A DNA stretch of 64,000 nt from Pratylenchus scribneri (taxonomy: Eukaryota > Nematoda > Chromadorea > Rhabditida > Pratylenchidae), in contig JAQSEB010000005.1 of NCBI GenBank assembly GCA_030063045.1, positions 1,377,001-1,441,000 on the forward strand, written 5' to 3'. The notes below the pieces were generated by a model. It made no database searches, was not told where the DNA came from, and saw only the letters and a list, made by a program, of their open reading frames with translations. Made by a program: the position numbers and the translations under genes. This document shows, piece by piece, positions 62,768 through 64,000 of the stretch (positions within the stretch are counted from its first letter, which is position 1; each line of letters starts with the position of its first letter).

Positions 62768-63347
62768 CAGAGCTGTGCTTTTTATAAATCTTGACTCCGA
62801 CTCCGACTCCGGACTCCGACCTTTCAAAAATTTAGCTCCGACTCTGACTCCGGACTCCGGGTTTTCCAATTTTTGACTCCGACTCCGACTCCAACTCCGG
62901 AGTCGTTCTAAAACTCGACTCCGACTCCGGAGTTTGACTCCACAGAAAATTTTTTTAAGTAATTTGGATTTGGCTCCAGGGCATTTTTGTGTAAAATTAA
63001 CATCTATTTCCGAAAATGATATAATTTCGGTAGGAAAATTTCAATTTTAATCAAAATTAACCAAAAAAATTTAATTTAAAAAAAATTAAAAAGGGAAATT
63101 TTTTAAAAAATTAGGTAAAAAATACAATTTTTTAAATAAAAATCCGGAGTCGACCGGAGTCCGGAGTCGCTCAAAATTTTTGACTCCGACTCCGACTCCC
63201 AACTCCGACCTTTGAAAATTTTGACTCCAGCTCCGACTCCGGACTCCGACCTTTTCAATTTTCGACTCCGACTCCGACTCCAACTCCGGAGCGGAGTCGG
63301 AGTTGGAGTCGGAGTCGGAGCCGGAGTCGGAGTCGGACCCAGCTCTG
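62768..63347. mobile_element. hAT-like MITE (580 bp) made of GACTCC repeats
   Basis: Ends CAGAGCTG / CAGCTCTG, with the 8-bp duplication ttcttcac at 62760-62767 and 63348-63355. The outer parts are (GACTCC)n and (GGAGTC)n in inverted order, with an AT-rich centre. Peptide-like frames across it are artefacts. Confidence 0.9.
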
Positions 63348-63875
63348 TTCTTCACTGTGAAAATTTGCTAGATTCCATTCCAACAAAAAACATTTTCACA
63401 AAAATAGGGTGCCTCACTATAGCAGCAGCAGCAGGAGAATTGGAACAAAACCTAAATTGATCGCCTTTTTTAAATGATGACATTGCTTTGGGGAGGTGTA
63501 TGTGGAAAGTGGATTGACGGCTGCTGAATGGACATTGGCGGAATTGGACATAGGTTCAATTTTCTATGTCCCAGAAAATTTAATACCTGTGGCCATAGCT
63601 GCTGATAGAGTGATTTTATCTCATTCATTCATCAAATAAATATATTCGAGGTTTTTTTAAATAAAATTTACAAATCATGAATGAAGTAACCGTGAAAAAT
63701 ATTGAATAAATATAAGCGCATTTGGTGGCATTTTCAAATATAATATGGAAATCTTGTAAGGGCGATAAATATTGTAATAAAAAAAGCAAAAAATTTGAAA
63801 GACATTTAAGCATAAAAAAGAAATCAATTGCCGGATAATTCTTCATTTTTCCCATCATTCATTTTCTTCAATATT
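63348..63875 (+). other. Spacer with two exon-like + strand frames
   Basis: A frame near 63355-63460 (ENLLDSIPTKNIFTKIGCLT) and another at 63481-63639 (TAAEWTLAELDIGSIFYVPE, ending TAA) look more like coding sequence than their surroundings. No start, splice pair or motif ties them together, so they may be exons of an unrecognised gene or a relic. The rest is AT-rich. Confidence 0.3.
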
Positions 63876-63998
63876 TCAACTTGGCATTGTTGCTTTCATC
63901 GCAGCAGCGGCGGCGACGGTGGCGGTGAGCATCGGTGGATTCAAAATGTTTGGCGCATTATTGATTGAATTATTGATTGATGATGGCGATGAATTGCT
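63876..63998 (-). CDS. 3' end of a gene running off the window
   Basis: The - strand is open from the window edge to a TGA at 63876-63878. It encodes a Ser/Asn-rich stretch (SSPSSINNSINNAPNILN) followed by an Ala run and ends KATMPS. Such low-complexity C-termini are common in transcription factors, but no domain lies inside the window. The + strand is also open here, so the strand is not certain. Confidence 0.45.
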   Translation of the reverse strand, partial: SNSSPSSINNSINNAPNILNPPMLTATVAAAAAMKATMPS

Positions 63999-64000
63999 GG

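Noticed and set aside
62768..63355. Ser/Asp-rich frame resembling a dentin-like repeat protein
   Set aside because: It is the translation of (GACTCC)n inside a bounded transposon with an 8-bp target duplication.

Overview
The window is nuclear DNA of a nematode. Coding regions are split by many short introns with T-rich acceptors (TTTCAG, TTTTTAG). Two nematode-type neuropeptide precursors, a PBC-class homeobox gene and an EF-hand gene are present, and an intact Bel/Pao retroelement interrupts the gene row. The density of MITEs, the minisatellites and one GC-AG intron suggest a tylenchid such as a cyst nematode, but that placement is inference.

Layout. 1-5020 is very AT-rich and is built from diverged copies of one module of about 400-850 bp, each with a GC-richer patch that reads as Glu/Arg-rich helix on the + strand. 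A small intact + strand gene of the same composition follows at 7183-7404. Two + strand neuropeptide precursors come next: an NLP-6-like (MGFamide) gene at 11885-12879 and a CAPA/NLP-44-like (ARI/ARVamide) gene at 15094-16421. Bases 16930-28792 are a complete Bel/Pao LTR retrotransposon on the - strand, with 577-bp LTRs that look identical, a 5-bp target duplication and one 3391-codon gag-pol-env-like frame.

From 29163 to 59285 five host genes lie in one row on the - strand: a secreted EF-hand protein, a dithiol glutaredoxin, a PBX/Extradenticle (CEH-20-like) homeodomain protein, NAD(P)HX epimerase (NAXE) and the alpha regulatory subunit of phosphorylase kinase (30 exons). I could join their exons by splice site and phase over almost their full length. 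The kinase and NAXE genes are only 275 bp apart and may be co-transcribed. A Gly/Glu-rich + strand gene fragment sits inside one kinase intron. The last 5 kb hold a cluster of young non-autonomous transposons, a + strand reading frame broken by them, and the 3' end of another - strand gene at the window edge.

Repeats are the second theme. At least six non-autonomous DNA transposon families can be bounded by terminal inverted repeats, most with 8-bp target duplications (hAT-like). Several carry minisatellites whose copy number differs between insertions (31-bp unit x5, x6, x9; 46-bp unit x1 to about x23). These fill introns and intergenic gaps. No tRNA, rRNA or CRISPR array was recognised.
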